NCBI GenBank assembly: GCA_004556655.1 | Contig: SFGF01000107.1 | Coordinates: 1 to 9,939, forward strand | DNA: 9,939 bases | Direction: 5' to 3' | Source of the DNA: Lachnospiraceae bacterium | Lineage (GTDB): Bacteria; Bacillota; Clostridia; Lachnospirales; Lachnospiraceae | Shown: piece by piece, positions 1-7,114 of the stretch | How positions within the stretch are numbered: position 1 is the first letter of the stretch | Layout: each line of letters begins with the position of its first letter | The notes under the pieces: generated by a model | The model's input: only the letters and a program-made list of their open reading frames with translations | Databases searched by the model: none | Told to the model about the DNA's origin: nothing | Position numbers and translations under genes: made by a program

Positions 1-81
1 TCATGATAAGTATTTAAAGTAAAATCAGTAATAACTTATATGGACAGGAATCGTTTCTTTTATTGTTAACTAAACGACATT

Positions 82-98
82 GGGACAGACCCCTGTCC
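82..98. repeat. Short GGGACAG inverted repeat at the 3' end of the GH31 gene
   Basis: GGACAG (83-88) and CTGTCC (93-98) form a perfect 6-bp inverted repeat around ACCC, and the last base overlaps the TAG stop of the GH31 gene. A further GGACAGG lies at 42-48 and could pair instead with CCTGTCC at 92-98; that pairing extends through the flanking TATAT with one bulged base. The core resembles the outer arms of the large palindrome at 7058-7109. There is no convincing T-tract on the minus strand, so it is a weak terminator candidate. I read it as a small member of a dispersed palindromic repeat family, which is inference. The rest of positions 1-97 shows no gene. Confidence 0.5.
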
Positions 99-2497
99 TA
101 TATGGCTGTCACAATTTCCAAAAGTGCTCCATACAAATCTTTACACAGATCCATGGAATTCAGTTCTGCTGTAAGTACAGAAACCTCTTTTTCTTTCCGT
201 ATCACTTCAAACAATTCATCTTTCAGACCAAATTCAATTTCCGCCTGATTCAGGAATTCAAAGCAACGTTCTTCTGTTCTATTCTTACATGCCACATACT
301 GTGCTTCTACAGTAATCTGTACCATTTGTTTCACAGAAACGCTTGGAACAGAAATAATCACTGCCTGTTTCTTGCTGTCATATGAAATCTCTTCTGCTTC
401 CAAAGAATTTCCATCTACAGTAAGGCGCACAGAGTTCACTGCTTCTTTCTGATATCCAGTCAATTCCACTGTATACCGACGTTTCTGTGGAATAAGTACT
501 ATATCTCCACTGGAAGCATTGATTGTAAATACATTGTCACTTCCTTCAGTATACGTCATCTCTGTGATTACGCACTTATTTTCTTCGTAGGCACATGTTT
601 CATTATCATCTTCATACAGATCAAATTTTCCGTCTGCTCCTGCAAATACACGAATTCTCAGAGATTCCGGATTCTTTGAAGCTTCCACTCCACTGATTTC
701 ATCTGTAAATGGTACAATTCCACCTGCTTTTGCAAGAAACGGAATACTGTCCAATGTACGATACATATCCAATGTACGACCGCCTCTGTACATCATACCT
801 GTAAAAATATCATACCAAAGACCTTCCGGAAGCCATACCTTCACTTTAGCCACATTCAGTTTATCGATACGAGCTGAGGTAATCGGAGCAACCATCAGTT
901 CTGTACCAAACATATACTGATTTTTTCTTTCATATGCACCTTTTTCTTCCGGATAATCATAGTACATCGGAAGAACCATTGGCATATTTTCCTTATAACT
1001 TCTGTAATTCATGGTATACAGATAAGGAATCATTGCATGACGAAGACGAAGCGCCTCGCCCATAGCAATTTCTGTTTCCTTTTTAAATCTCCATGGCTCT
1101 TTTCCATTGAATTCGCTGCAGGAGCTATGCAGTCTCATAACAGGAGAAAAAATTCCAAACTGTGTCCATCTTGCTGTCATTTCATCATTCTTATATCCCA
1201 TCATATGACCGCCAATATCATGACTCCACCAGCCATAACCAATATTGGATGCCGTTTTCGTAAAATATGGCTGAAAATCCAGAGATTCCCAGGTAATCAC
1301 AGTATCTCCTGAAAATCCTATCGGATATCTGTGACTTCCCGGACCTGCATATCTGGAAAATGTCATAGGCCGTTTACCATTTCTTTTACTGTCAAGGTAA
1401 TGATAATGATTAAAAATCCAAAGAGGATCAAGACCTTCAATCTTACAGTTGCTTCCCTGCTGCCAGTCAATCCACCAGAAGTCCACACCTTCCTCTTCTC
1501 TGGGATGATGTAAATATTCAAAATATGCTTCCATAAATTTGGGATCAGCCGGATCACAGACCACCGGATCCTCTTCCTCTATATTCACATCCATGGCTTT
1601 TGCCATTTCATCATACATTTCCTCATGAGCCTGAACACCATCTGCCGGATGAACATTTAACGTTGTATGCATCCCTCTGTCATGAAGGCGTTTCAAAAAC
1701 CGTTTTGGATCTGGGAATAATTCTTTATTCCACGTATATCCGGTCCATCCGCTTCCATATTTGGGATCAATATCTACCAAATGCCAATCCATATCAATGA
1801 CTGCCACAGTAAAAGGAATATTTTCCTTATCGAATCGTTCCATCAGTTCCATGTAGGATTCTTCGGTATATTTATAATAACGGCTCCACCAGTTTCCCAA
1901 AGCAAATCTTGGAAGCATTGGTGTTTTTCCACACAAACGGTAAAAATCATTCAAAGCATCCTTATAATCATGTCCATATCCAAAGAAATACAAATCCTGG
2001 ATTCCCTTTTTTCTCGGTTCTATCCAACCATCTGGCAATAATATCTGAGATTTACTATCATCAATCACAGAATATCCAAATCTGGAAATCACACCATGTT
2101 CAAGCGGAATCTCACCATCAGCTTCATCAAGCGTTCTAGCGGTTCCTCCAAGATCATTAATTTTCTCTCCATAATGCCAGATACTGTGATATGCACTCAG
2201 ATTTCCTTTCACCTGAATACTTAGTCCATGACTGGAAAACTCTTTTTCATTATAAATAAGATGAATCCGTGAAGTGTGAATCTCAATTCCGTCTTCACCG
2301 GATATCACTCTATAGTCTGTTTCAGGGAAATCCCTGAAAAATGCCATTTGTGTCGCCCGATCTTCAAATATGCCATCTTCACTATATTCCAATCGGACCA
2401 ACCCTTCTGTAAGAAGGGTGATCCGATATTTTTCACCAGTGACCATATTGGCAGCCAGAGCAGCGGGATGTGTTTCTACTTTGTAAATATCCTGCAT
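98..2497 (-). CDS. Glycoside hydrolase family 31 enzyme (alpha-glucosidase/alpha-xylosidase type), cytoplasmic
   Basis: A 799-residue GH31 enzyme, a retaining exo-acting alpha-glycosidase family that releases terminal sugars from the non-reducing end. The N-terminal beta-sandwich covers roughly residues 1-190. The catalytic (beta/alpha)8 barrel covers about 195-510 and contains the nucleophile region WWIDWQQG, with Asp344 as the predicted nucleophile. The likely acid/base is Asp398 in GFSGDTVITWESL, followed by WWSHDIGGH near 423-431. Beta-sandwich domains follow to about 733, then a helical tail of about 65 residues. There is no signal peptide, so it should act in the cytoplasm on imported sugar. 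The ATG has AAGGAG 8 nt upstream. It is the last gene of the operon, 36 bp after the MalG-like permease. WIDW replaces the more common WxDMxE, so specificity (glucoside, xyloside, galactoside or other) cannot be assigned. Family call is firm; substrate is open. Confidence 0.95.
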   Translation of the reverse strand: MQDIYKVETHPAALAANMVTGEKYRITLLTEGLVRLEYSEDGIFEDRATQMAFFRDFPETDYRVISGEDGIEIHTSRIHLIYNEKEFSSHGLSIQVKGNLSAYHSIWHYGEKINDLGGTARTLDEADGEIPLEHGVISRFGYSVIDDSKSQILLPDGWIEPRKKGIQDLYFFGYGHDYKDALNDFYRLCGKTPMLPRFALGNWWSRYYKYTEESYMELMERFDKENIPFTVAVIDMDWHLVDIDPKYGSGWTGYTWNKELFPDPKRFLKRLHDRGMHTTLNVHPADGVQAHEEMYDEMAKAMDVNIEEEDPVVCDPADPKFMEAYFEYLHHPREEEGVDFWWIDWQQGSNCKIEGLDPLWIFNHYHYLDSKRNGKRPMTFSRYAGPGSHRYPIGFSGDTVITWESLDFQPYFTKTASNIGYGWWSHDIGGHMMGYKNDEMTARWTQFGIFSPVMRLHSSCSEFNGKEPWRFKKETEIAMGEALRLRHAMIPYLYTMNYRSYKENMPMVLPMYYDYPEEKGAYERKNQYMFGTELMVAPITSARIDKLNVAKVKVWLPEGLWYDIFTGMMYRGGRTLDMYRTLDSIPFLAKAGGIVPFTDEISGVEASKNPESLRIRVFAGADGKFDLYEDDNETCAYEENKCVITEMTYTEGSDNVFTINASSGDIVLIPQKRRYTVELTGYQKEAVNSVRLTVDGNSLEAEEISYDSKKQAVIISVPSVSVKQMVQITVEAQYVACKNRTEERCFEFLNQAEIEFGLKDELFEVIRKEKEVSVLTAELNSMDLCKDLYGALLEIVTAI

Positions 2498-2533
2498 TAT
2501 TCTGTCTCCTTATATATAATCCTTTCTGTTGTA

Positions 2534-3355
2534 TCAGCCTTTTACTGCCGATGCTGCAATACCTGCGATAAATTGCTTCTGGAAGAACAGATAAATCAGA
2601 AGTACCGGGATAATGGAGATTGCTGTTGCTGCAAACAATGCACCATAATCTGTAGAATACTGTCCGTTGAACATCTTAAGTCCTACTGCCAAAAGCTGTT
2701 TTTCCTGTGTATTGATTACCAAATACGGCCACAGGAAATCTTCCCATGTCCAAAGGAACTGGAAAATCGCAATACTGGAAATTCCATTCTTTGCCATTGG
2801 AAATACGATTCTCTGGAAAATGTAAAATTCATTGGCACCGTCAATTCTTGCCGCTTCCAGAATTTCATCCGGAAGGGAAGCTATATGCTGTTTCATCATG
2901 AAAATTCCAAATCCACTGAACATTGCCGGTATAATCAATGCTTTATAGCTGTCCATCCAGCCAAAACTCTGAATCATGGAATATTTCGGAATAATTGTTA
3001 CGCACCACGGAACCATCATTGTTGAAAGTACAAACCCGAAAATCAGATTTCTTCCTTTAAATCTGTATTTACTCAGTACAAAACCACAGAGCGTACTTGT
3101 ATAAACCACCAGAACAGTAACTACCAATGTAATCACCAAACTGTTTACAAAAAATCTCAGGAAGTTAAAGTGCGCATTCATGTTAACGTAATTGTCAAGA
3201 ATAAATTCCTGAGGAAGAAGGTGTTGTTCCAGTGCCATAATCTCACTGTTCTTCTTGAAAGAGGAACACAGCATCCATACAAATGGATAAACTGTTATTA
3301 CTCCAAGCATAAGAAGAAGGACATTTAATGCAATACTGCTTATTTTTCTTCTCAT
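2534..3355 (-). CDS. Sugar ABC transporter permease, MalG/UgpE-like
   Basis: A 273-residue inner-membrane permease of the carbohydrate-uptake-1 (CUT1) ABC type. It shows about six hydrophobic segments: near residues 7-30, 68-92, 104-122, 136-155, 192-213 and 238-260. The cytoplasmic EAA loop that docks the ATPase is clear at about 164-187 (EILEAARIDGAN...IVFP). Length and the short N-terminus ahead of the first membrane helix fit the MalG partner of a MalF/MalG pair. It lies 9 bp after the other permease, and its ribosome binding site overlaps that gene's stop codon, so the two are probably translated together. The sequence does not reveal the sugar; the neighbouring GH31 enzyme suggests an alpha-linked oligosaccharide. 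No ATPase gene is in this operon, so a shared MsmX/MsmK-type ATPase is expected elsewhere. Confidence 0.95.
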   Translation of the reverse strand: MRRKISSIALNVLLLMLGVITVYPFVWMLCSSFKKNSEIMALEQHLLPQEFILDNYVNMNAHFNFLRFFVNSLVITLVVTVLVVYTSTLCGFVLSKYRFKGRNLIFGFVLSTMMVPWCVTIIPKYSMIQSFGWMDSYKALIIPAMFSGFGIFMMKQHIASLPDEILEAARIDGANEFYIFQRIVFPMAKNGISSIAIFQFLWTWEDFLWPYLVINTQEKQLLAVGLKMFNGQYSTDYGALFAATAISIIPVLLIYLFFQKQFIAGIAASAVKG

Positions 3356-3360
3356 AACAG

Positions 3361-3366
3361 CCTCCT
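3361..3366 (-). promoter_or_regulatory. Ribosome binding site overlapping the upstream stop codon (permease coupling)
   Basis: On the minus strand AGGAGG sits 5 nt before the ATG of the MalG-like gene. Its first two bases are the last two of the TAG stop (3365-3367) of the MalF-like gene. A ribosome finishing the first permease is therefore placed on the start site of the second. This supports coupled, near-equimolar production of the two subunits, although coupling itself is inferred. Confidence 0.75.
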
Positions 3367-4243
3367 ATTCTTCCGTTCCGGAAACCCGGAAAGATAACCA
3401 TGAAAATACTGCGGTAATAACAAACAGTACAAAGGATAATGCAGATGCATAACCAAAGTTATATTTCACAAAAGCTTCGTCATAAATAATGTAGGAAGCC
3501 AGATATGTAGCTGTACCAGGACCTCCCTCTGTCATAATCAGAATCTGCACATATGCCTGAATATAAGCAATAATGGAGTTGATTACAACAAACAGGGTCA
3601 TCGGTTTCAGAAGCGGCAGTGTCACATAACGGAACGTCTGCCATGCATTTGCTCCATCCACTCTGGCTGCTTCCAGAGCATCAGCAGGAAGAGAATAAAG
3701 ACCTGCCATATACATAACGACTGCATATCCGAAGTCTTTCCATATAGTCATAATCATGACTGCCAGAAGTGCTGTCTTCGGATTCATCAGCCAGTTTACA
3801 TCCAATCCAAAAATCTGATTAACAGTACCAATCTGAGGATTGTACATGAACTTCCATACAAATGCCACCGCAACCATAGGTGTTACTACCGGCATATAGT
3901 AAACTGCTCTGAAAAAGCTCTTATATTTTACAAGGGTAGAATAAATCGCATATGCGATTCCAAGACCCAGACCTACTCGGAAAATAATTACCACTACGGA
4001 AAAAATCAGGGTATTTAACATGGATTTTCCGAAAAGAGCACTTGTAAATACTTGTTTATAATTTTCCAGTCCTAAAAAATTGTAGGTTCCACTCAAAGGA
4101 TTCCACTCATGAAAACTTCCTGCAAATGCGATTCCAATAGGAATAATCAAAAACACAGAAAAGAAAATTACCATGGCAGCTACTACAATATTTCTCAGGA
4201 TAATTTCACTTTTACTCTGCAGGGGATGTGACTTTTTGAACAT
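3365..4243 (-). CDS. Sugar ABC transporter permease, MalF/UgpA-like
   Basis: A 292-residue CUT1-type permease, partner of the MalG-like protein. Hydrophobic segments are visible near residues 17-42, 75-100, 113-133, 157-181, 213-236 and 266-287, giving about six membrane spans. The EAA loop lies at about 188-212 (DALEAARVDGAN...TLPLL). The family-typical MTEGGPGTAT motif is at about 237-246, just before the last membrane span. The start is supported by GGAGG 9 nt upstream of the ATG. It follows the binding-protein gene after 44 bp, and that gap contains a weak 6-bp AT-rich hairpin (4262-4276) that could modestly reduce transcription or protect RNA ends. No frameshift or missing segment is seen. 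Substrate is not readable from the permease. Confidence 0.95.
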   Translation of the reverse strand: MFKKSHPLQSKSEIILRNIVVAAMVIFFSVFLIIPIGIAFAGSFHEWNPLSGTYNFLGLENYKQVFTSALFGKSMLNTLIFSVVVIIFRVGLGLGIAYAIYSTLVKYKSFFRAVYYMPVVTPMVAVAFVWKFMYNPQIGTVNQIFGLDVNWLMNPKTALLAVMIMTIWKDFGYAVVMYMAGLYSLPADALEAARVDGANAWQTFRYVTLPLLKPMTLFVVINSIIAYIQAYVQILIMTEGGPGTATYLASYIIYDEAFVKYNFGYASALSFVLFVITAVFSWLSFRVSGTEE

Positions 4244-4287
4244 AAATGTTTACCTCCCTCTATCTATGTTATAGATTATCTGCCTGA

Positions 4288-5658
4288 TTATTTTGCATAT
4301 GCATAAAGATTTTCTACAGATACAAAAGAACTATTCTTCATATCTTTAATAATATTTTCCTGTGCTTCATTAAGAGCAGTATCAATATCAACACCATTGA
4401 AGAAGATATCTTCACCTGCTTTTTTCAGAGAAGTTTCTACTGTAGCTGGCATTGGGCCTGGCCAGATATAGTGGTCAATGTGCTCAGAAAGTACCTTCAG
4501 AGACGGATTTGCCAGAATCTGTTCATTATCTGCCAGAGATTTCTTAGCCGGGAAAGTACTCATTGCAAGGTTAAACGCGATCTGTGCATCATCATTTGCC
4601 AGGAAATATTTAATAAAGTCCTGAGCAACTGCCTGCTGATCTGCCGGCGCATTCTTGTTTACACCAAATGTAGATTCACCATTGTAACGGTTGTAAGCAT
4701 ATGGATTTCCATCAAATGTAGGAATTTCAAATACGCCAAAATCAATATTGCTCCATGTTGTTTTCAGAGTGTTATAATAATGTCCCCACTGAATAACCAT
4801 TGCTGACTGTCCCTGACCAAAACTGTCAGAACCTTTTTCACCAAAGTCTTTGGAACCTACGCCATCAACTTCATACATATCTACCAGCATCTGCATAATC
4901 TGTTTCATTGCATCAGAGTTTACATTCGGAGTTTTTCCGTCTTCCAGGAACAGATTCTCACCTAACTGATAGTTCAGACCAAGAAGATAATTCTGATGGA
5001 AGTCATCGTTGAAATTCAGACCTGCCTGAATCAGTTTATCACCATCTTTAATTGTCAGTTTTTTAGCAACTTCACGCATCTCATCCCATGTTTTCGGAAT
5101 ATCTGCTTCTGTAAGACCAGCTGCTTCCCACATTGCTTTGTTGTAGTATACAGAACCAGTCATCATACCATAATCGATATAGTACACGTTTCCATCAATT
5201 ACATGAGCATCTACACCTGTAAAATCTGCCTGAAGATCTTCTACCGGAATATCCAGAGGTGCCAGATAATTAATCAGGTTTTCATGATAGCTGTTATGAA
5301 TGTTAAAAATAGCAGGACCGTTTTCACCATCCAGAGCCAGAGGAAGTTTTGTCCAGTAATCTTCCCATGGGTTGTTTACCAGTTTGATAGATACATTCGG
5401 ATGAATTGCAGTATATCCGTCAATTACCTGCTGGAAAAGATCATCACTGCCCCACTCCCATAATTCTACGGAAATATCTTTTCCATCATTAATTTCTACA
5501 GTCGGATCATACTTAATAGTATCACCAAATGGTTCTGTTGGTACTTCTACCTTTGCGGTATCATCTGCGGCTTTATTATCCGAACTTCCGCCGCATCCTG
5601 TCAATCCTATTACTGCTAATGTAGCTGCCATCATAGCTGCAATCATTCTCTTTTTCAT
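4288..5658 (-). CDS. Extracellular sugar-binding lipoprotein of an ABC transporter (family 1 solute-binding protein)
   Basis: A 456-residue binding protein that captures the sugar outside the membrane and delivers it to the two permeases. The N-terminus is a lipoprotein signal: a basic MKKR start, a hydrophobic stretch, and the lipobox LTGC with Cys22 as the predicted lipid-anchored residue. A short Gly/Ser/Asp-rich linker follows. The mature part has the layout of the MalE-like family: an early strand (ISVELWEWG, about 62-70), a DYWTKLP segment, YYNKAMWEAAGL with DIPKTWDEM in the middle, and GESTFGVNKNAP near the hinge. Length is usual for the family. The start is supported by AAGAGG 7 nt upstream of the ATG. 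It is the first gene of the operon, directly behind the predicted promoter and operator, which fits the need for excess binding protein. Specificity for a given oligosaccharide is unknown. Confidence 0.95.
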   Translation of the reverse strand: MKKRMIAAMMAATLAVIGLTGCGGSSDNKAADDTAKVEVPTEPFGDTIKYDPTVEINDGKDISVELWEWGSDDLFQQVIDGYTAIHPNVSIKLVNNPWEDYWTKLPLALDGENGPAIFNIHNSYHENLINYLAPLDIPVEDLQADFTGVDAHVIDGNVYYIDYGMMTGSVYYNKAMWEAAGLTEADIPKTWDEMREVAKKLTIKDGDKLIQAGLNFNDDFHQNYLLGLNYQLGENLFLEDGKTPNVNSDAMKQIMQMLVDMYEVDGVGSKDFGEKGSDSFGQGQSAMVIQWGHYYNTLKTTWSNIDFGVFEIPTFDGNPYAYNRYNGESTFGVNKNAPADQQAVAQDFIKYFLANDDAQIAFNLAMSTFPAKKSLADNEQILANPSLKVLSEHIDHYIWPGPMPATVETSLKKAGEDIFFNGVDIDTALNEAQENIIKDMKNSSFVSVENLYAYAK

Positions 5659-5707
5659 ACTTATACCTCTTCTTTCTGGTTATTAAGGAATACGTTTATT
5701 TGTTTTA

Positions 5708-5724
5708 AGTTTAGCGCTAAATCT
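5708..5724. promoter_or_regulatory. Probable LacI-family operator for the sugar operon
   Basis: TTTAGCGCTAAA (5710-5721) is a perfect 12-bp palindrome centred on a CG step, as is typical of LacI-family operators; the wider 17-bp site is AGTTTAGCGCTAAATCT. It lies just downstream of the predicted start point of the operon promoter, about 50 bp before the binding-protein ATG. A bound repressor there would block initiation or early elongation. The regulator encoded at 6025-7044 is the obvious candidate. Binding is inferred. Confidence 0.75.
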
Positions 5725-5730
5725 ACTATT

Positions 5731-5759
5731 AAACTATCATATCCTTAGAATTTCGTCAA
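5731..5759 (-). promoter_or_regulatory. SigmaA-type promoter of the sugar ABC/GH31 operon
   Basis: On the minus strand TTGACG (-35, 5754-5759) is followed after 17 nt by TAGTTT (-10, 5731-5736). The -10 is preceded by TGA, an extended -10 element that offsets the imperfect hexamer. Transcription would start near 5724, giving a leader of about 65 nt. The palindrome at 5708-5724 is placed immediately downstream. It is the best match upstream of the binding-protein gene. Confidence 0.65.
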
Positions 5760-5849
5760 TACGTTTTATTTTTTTCATCATTTTAAACAGTATTACAAAA
5801 TTGAATTGTTCGTTTTTCACAATAAATATTAGTGTGCACAGAATTATTC

Positions 5850-5878
5850 TTGATTTTCTGTCATTTGCGTAGTATAAT
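5850..5878 (+). promoter_or_regulatory. SigmaA-type promoter of the LacI-family regulator
   Basis: TTGATT (-35, 5850-5855), a 17-nt spacer, and a perfect TATAAT (-10, 5873-5878). The start point would fall near 5885, leaving a leader of about 140 nt before the ATG, which is long for a regulator. A perfect 8-bp palindrome TGTGCACA (5833-5840) lies just upstream of the -35, and a second operator-like palindrome lies in the leader at 5931-5947. A weaker promoter closer to the gene cannot be excluded. Confidence 0.65.
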
Positions 5879-5930
5879 ATTTAAAATTGATTTTCCGATT
5901 TTAGGTTTATTAAATTTATTTGTGGGTTTT

Positions 5931-5947
5931 AGTTTAAACCTTAAACT
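5931..5947. promoter_or_regulatory. Second operator-like palindrome in the regulator leader
   Basis: AGTTTAA-ACC-TTAAACT has perfect 7-bp arms around a 3-nt centre. It shares 12 of 17 positions with the operator at 5708-5724, including the AGTTTA half-site. It lies about 45 nt downstream of the predicted regulator start point, where a bound repressor could act as a roadblock for autoregulation or loop to the first site about 220 bp away. It lacks the central CG step, so it may be a weaker site. Function is inferred. Confidence 0.45.
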
Positions 5948-6024
5948 TTCTTTATACCAGACAACACCAATATATGTAATTTTATGATCACCATATTTTA
6001 TATGAATTAAGAAAAGAGGTTTTT

Positions 6025-7044
6025 ATGACACTAAAAGACATTGCTGACAAAGCCGGTGTCAGCATGATGACAGTTTCCAATGTCATCAATGGAAAAAATA
6101 ACCGGGTTTCTGCCAAAACTATTGAAAAAGTAAATGCTATTATTCAGGAATGTGGATATGTCCCTAATCTCAGCGCACGCAGTCTTACCAACAAGACTTC
6201 TTCCATTGTAGGAATCATTATTCATCTTGATGATGATTCCCTTGATGATAATTATATGGAAAATCCTTATATCAGCACCATGATCGGTACTATTGAAAAA
6301 GAACTCCGACGAAATGGTTACTATACCATGGTACGTTCTGTTTCCAGAAAATCAGATATTACTCAGCTATTAAAAAACTGGAATGTAGATGGATTTATCT
6401 TTCTTTATCCTGACGAACATGACTATCTTCGCCAATTTATTGAATCCTCTCCCTGTCCGATTGCCATTTTTGACAGCCAGCTGAATATTCCAGGGCTAAT
6501 CAATGTTTGCTCTAACGATGAAAAAGGTCTTTACCTTGCCACCAAATATATGCTCAACCATGGACACTCCCATATTGCTTTTGTGGCAGATTATAAAGAC
6601 AATTATCTGCTCACCCGCCGTTTTCATGGATATTGCCGAGCATTGGAGGAATATGGTATTCCATTCCGGGAAGAATATGTATTTGAGTATTCACCTTCCT
6701 ATGAAGGTGGTATCGCAGCCGGAAAAGAAATTGCTTCACGTTCCATGAAAATAACTGCTGCTGTTACTACAGCAGATATCTGTGCAATTGGAATTATGGA
6801 AGGAGCACGTCTTGGTGGACTCCGGGTTCCTGTTGATTTATCTGTGACAGGGTACGATAACCTGAACCTGTGTCAGTATACTTCACCAAAACTGACTTCC
6901 ATTTCTCAGAACATCCCACAAAAGGCACTATTGGCTACCCAGCTTCTCTTAAAAAAAATTAAAGGGGAAGAAAGTAATTCTCCGGAATGTGTCACCATGG
7001 ATGTAGAAATTGTAGAAAGGCAGTCCGTGATTTCTCTGTTTTAA
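6025..7044 (+). CDS. LacI-family transcriptional regulator, probable repressor of the adjacent sugar operon
   Basis: A 339-residue protein with the full LacI layout. The helix-turn-helix is at the very N-terminus (TLKDIADKAGVS followed by MMTVSNVING, residues 2-23). The hinge helix lies at about 48-56 (NLSARSLTN), where Leu54 occupies the position of the leucine that intercalates at a central CG step. A periplasmic-binding-protein-like effector domain follows from about residue 60, with RRFHGYCRAL near 198-207, TTADICAIG near 248-256 and GYDNLNLCQYTSPKLTSI near 276-293. Such proteins usually release DNA when a sugar binds. AAGAGG 5 nt before the ATG supports the start. It is divergent from the sugar operon, and the shared intergenic region holds two related palindromes, so control of that operon and of itself is likely. 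The effector is probably the imported sugar or its breakdown product, which is inference. Confidence 0.95.
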   Translation: MTLKDIADKAGVSMMTVSNVINGKNNRVSAKTIEKVNAIIQECGYVPNLSARSLTNKTSSIVGIIIHLDDDSLDDNYMENPYISTMIGTIEKELRRNGYYTMVRSVSRKSDITQLLKNWNVDGFIFLYPDEHDYLRQFIESSPCPIAIFDSQLNIPGLINVCSNDEKGLYLATKYMLNHGHSHIAFVADYKDNYLLTRRFHGYCRALEEYGIPFREEYVFEYSPSYEGGIAAGKEIASRSMKITAAVTTADICAIGIMEGARLGGLRVPVDLSVTGYDNLNLCQYTSPKLTSISQNIPQKALLATQLLLKKIKGEESNSPECVTMDVEIVERQSVISLF

Positions 7045-7057
7045 ATTTTTGATAAGA

Positions 7058-7109
7058 CAAGGGGACAGGTACTGCGACTCATTAATGAGTCGCAGTACCT
7101 GTCCCCTTG
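7058..7109. repeat. Perfect 52-bp spacer-less palindrome between convergent genes
   Basis: The 26-base left arm (7058-7083) is the exact reverse complement of the right arm (7084-7109), with no mismatch and no loop. The outer part reads GGGGACAGGTAC and its mirror; the centre is GACTCATTAATGAGTC. It starts 13 nt after the LacI-family stop and ends 5 nt before the dsdA stop. In RNA it would form a very stable hairpin from either strand, so it may act as a bidirectional terminator, but neither side has a strong T-tract. The GGACAGG core recurs near positions 42 and 83-98. A mobile REP/MITE-like repeat doubling as terminator is my preferred reading. Confidence 0.85.
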
Positions 7110-7114
7110 GTATT

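Noticed and set aside
2276..3025. 249-codon plus-strand open frame opposite the GH31 and permease genes
   Set aside because: It lies antisense across two firmly identified genes and their junction, has Cys- and His-rich low-sense composition, and no recognisable domain.
4262..4276. Hairpin between the binding-protein and permease genes as a terminator or attenuator
   Set aside because: Only six AT-rich pairs with a 3-nt loop and no T-tract; too weak to call as a separate feature.
4996..5463. 155-codon plus-strand open frame opposite the binding-protein gene
   Set aside because: Antisense shadow of a well-supported family member; no domain or ribosome binding site.
5806..5819. Possible CcpA (cre) site
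   Set aside because: Read on the minus strand it begins TGAAAAACG, one base out of register with the TGWAANCG consensus, and the second half does not match.
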